In this document: piece after piece, positions 62,961 through 64,000 of the stretch | Layout: each line of letters opens with the position of its first letter | How positions within the stretch are numbered: position 1 is the first letter of the stretch | NCBI GenBank assembly: GCA_032718865.1 | Contig: JALUTQ010000004.1 | Coordinates: 2,108,001 to 2,172,000 of the forward strand | DNA: 64,000 nucleotides | Direction: 5' to 3' | Source of the DNA: Tilletia caries | Taxonomy: Eukaryota > Basidiomycota > Exobasidiomycetes > Tilletiales > Tilletiaceae | Notes under the pieces: model-generated | What the model saw: the letters and a program-made list of their open reading frames with translations, nothing else | Told to the model about the DNA's origin: nothing | Databases searched by the model: none | Made by a program: the position numbers and the translations under genes

Positions 62961-64000
62961 TCTGCTGAAAGAAAGGAAGGAGAGGATAGGAAGTGCGGAA
63001 AGGATGCAGAGGAAGAGCGTTCGTAGCCTGCGGCTGTGGCATGACGGCTGCTGTTCAGAAGGAGATGGAGGAGGGTGGGTCAGTTCGTTAGACAGGAAGA
63101 TCTGAACAAGGAGCGGCGGTGAGTGCTTAGCCTTGTGAGTCCGACATGGTTGGGAGTGCAGTGTGATGATCAGCGCCCGCAGTCCTGGGCCACCGCCGTC
63201 CTGGTCGTCGTCGTCGCGCTCGTGCTCATCGTGGTCAAGTTGGCTGCCGTGTGCGAAGAGCTTCCTTGAGCTTGGTTGCAGTGCTTCAACGTGCTTCCAC
63301 GGGCTTCGATAGTGTTCCATGTCTGTGCGTTGGTCACATTGTTCATTACGTCATGGCTGCCCTTCCCCCGCACCCACGCAGCTATATAACAAGGCACCTC
63401 CCACCACCTGCAGAGCCCCCGGGGGGGGGCGCTTCGGCTGTTCGCCCTCTTGTGGTCTTATAGCTAGTAGCATTTGCCACCTGACTGGTTGTCAATTACA
63501 CGTATCTTCGGCATTGGCATCCGCCCCTCGCTGGAAGTATAAGGCGAGTGTTTTTCCGATTTGGAAGGTGAGAATTCGATCCCCATTGGAGTATGGCGTC
63601 TAACGAACAAAGAGCTGGACCTCATATTTCTTCACGGCGGCGATGTAATAACGCACTTGTACGTTGAGAAGTCCGGTTTTGGCCGCCGCAGCGGAAAGCT
63701 CCTCGTCCGTGGTACAGGCTCCAGTCAGAGACTTGAGGACGAGGGGGAGGGGAGCATAATGTAGCGTTGCTCCAGGGTGTGGAGAGGGCGATCAGCCGGC
63801 TCGGTGTTTCGGTAGTGATGAGACCGAGCGAACTATATAAAGGAATGGGCCGACGAGGCACAAGATGAGATGTAGATAATAAACAGAGGGGGTTGAGTTA
63901 GGTACAGCATGTCGTCTTTGGAAAGGGGAGAAGACAGGGGATGAGGAAATGAGAAGGCTGAATGGATGTGATGAGTAAAAAACGTTGATGATCATCACAA
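62961..64000. other. No supported gene; promoter-like elements
   Basis: Short frames on both strands. TATATAA-type words occur at about 63383 and TATATAAAG at about 63833 on the plus strand, but no convincing coding sequence follows either within the window. A run of nine G/C near 63420 could hide a frameshift. The window ends here. Confidence 0.4.

Overview
The window looks like a repeat-filled accessory segment of a fungal chromosome, most likely from a basidiomycete. Short GT..AG introns interrupt the transposase genes, and the transposable elements (far-red-impaired-type MULEs, FLYWCH-type MULEs with a peptidase tail, tyrosine-recombinase genes, Ty3 and Ty1 elements) are of kinds common in basidiomycetes. 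I see no operons, rRNA, tRNA or CRISPR array, and no convincing conserved housekeeping gene. Almost every long reading frame belongs to a transposable element. Most are broken by frameshifts, stops or nested insertions.

Layout: 0.3-2.3 kb, MULE transposase remnant split by a MITE. 2.5-4.7 kb, MITE and Ty1/Copia RT-RNase H remnant. 6.0-6.6 kb, unknown broken gene. 7.2-9.2 kb, a hAT-type MITE holding two younger hAT-type MITEs, all three with perfect 8-bp target duplications. 10-14 kb (minus), a Ty3-like polyprotein, then a tyrosine recombinase and a MITE. 16.9-18.2 kb, PIF/Harbinger transposase. 19-24.5 kb (minus), Ty3 element 2. 25-33 kb, MITEs, one nested pair and a Cys/His-rich retroelement remnant. 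33.9-36.4 kb, unknown ORFs and a Ulp1-like protease ORF. 36,471-43,423, a complete young Ty3 element (element 3) with 273-bp LTRs differing at one base and target duplication TCAGC. 43.6-45.3 kb, a TIR-bounded block carrying a truncated AAA-ATPase gene. 50.6-54.8 kb, a 4.2-kb MULE with 55-bp terminal repeats, a two-exon transposase and a second (cargo) gene. 55.4-56.1 kb, dead Tc1/mariner transposase. 56.5-61 kb, a FLYWCH-MULE transposase fused to a ubiquitin-peptidase-like domain, hit by two MITEs. 61.6-64 kb, MITEs and one possible small secreted protein.

The most unusual observation is in Ty3 elements 2 and 3. The RNase H domain is split. Its first strands, with the first catalytic Asp, follow the reverse transcriptase as usual, but integrase comes next. 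The rest of RNase H, with the Glu and two Asp of the active site, lies after integrase at the extreme 3' end, just before the polypurine tract. Element 2 shares the same junction and the same post-integrase linker, so the arrangement predates both copies. The Ty3-like element at 10-14 kb has the normal order and serves as an internal contrast.

A second theme is MITE structure. Several families begin TAAGG(A/T)T, make about 8-bp target duplications, and are packed with the same CGGAGTACGGAGT-like word despite different termini. Others begin CARRGCTCGGC or similar and carry self-complementary words (GTCATATGAC, GGTATACC, GACTATAGTC). Several copies have unmatched flanks. In one case the two halves of an 8-bp target duplication lie 12 kb apart, which points to ectopic exchange between copies.
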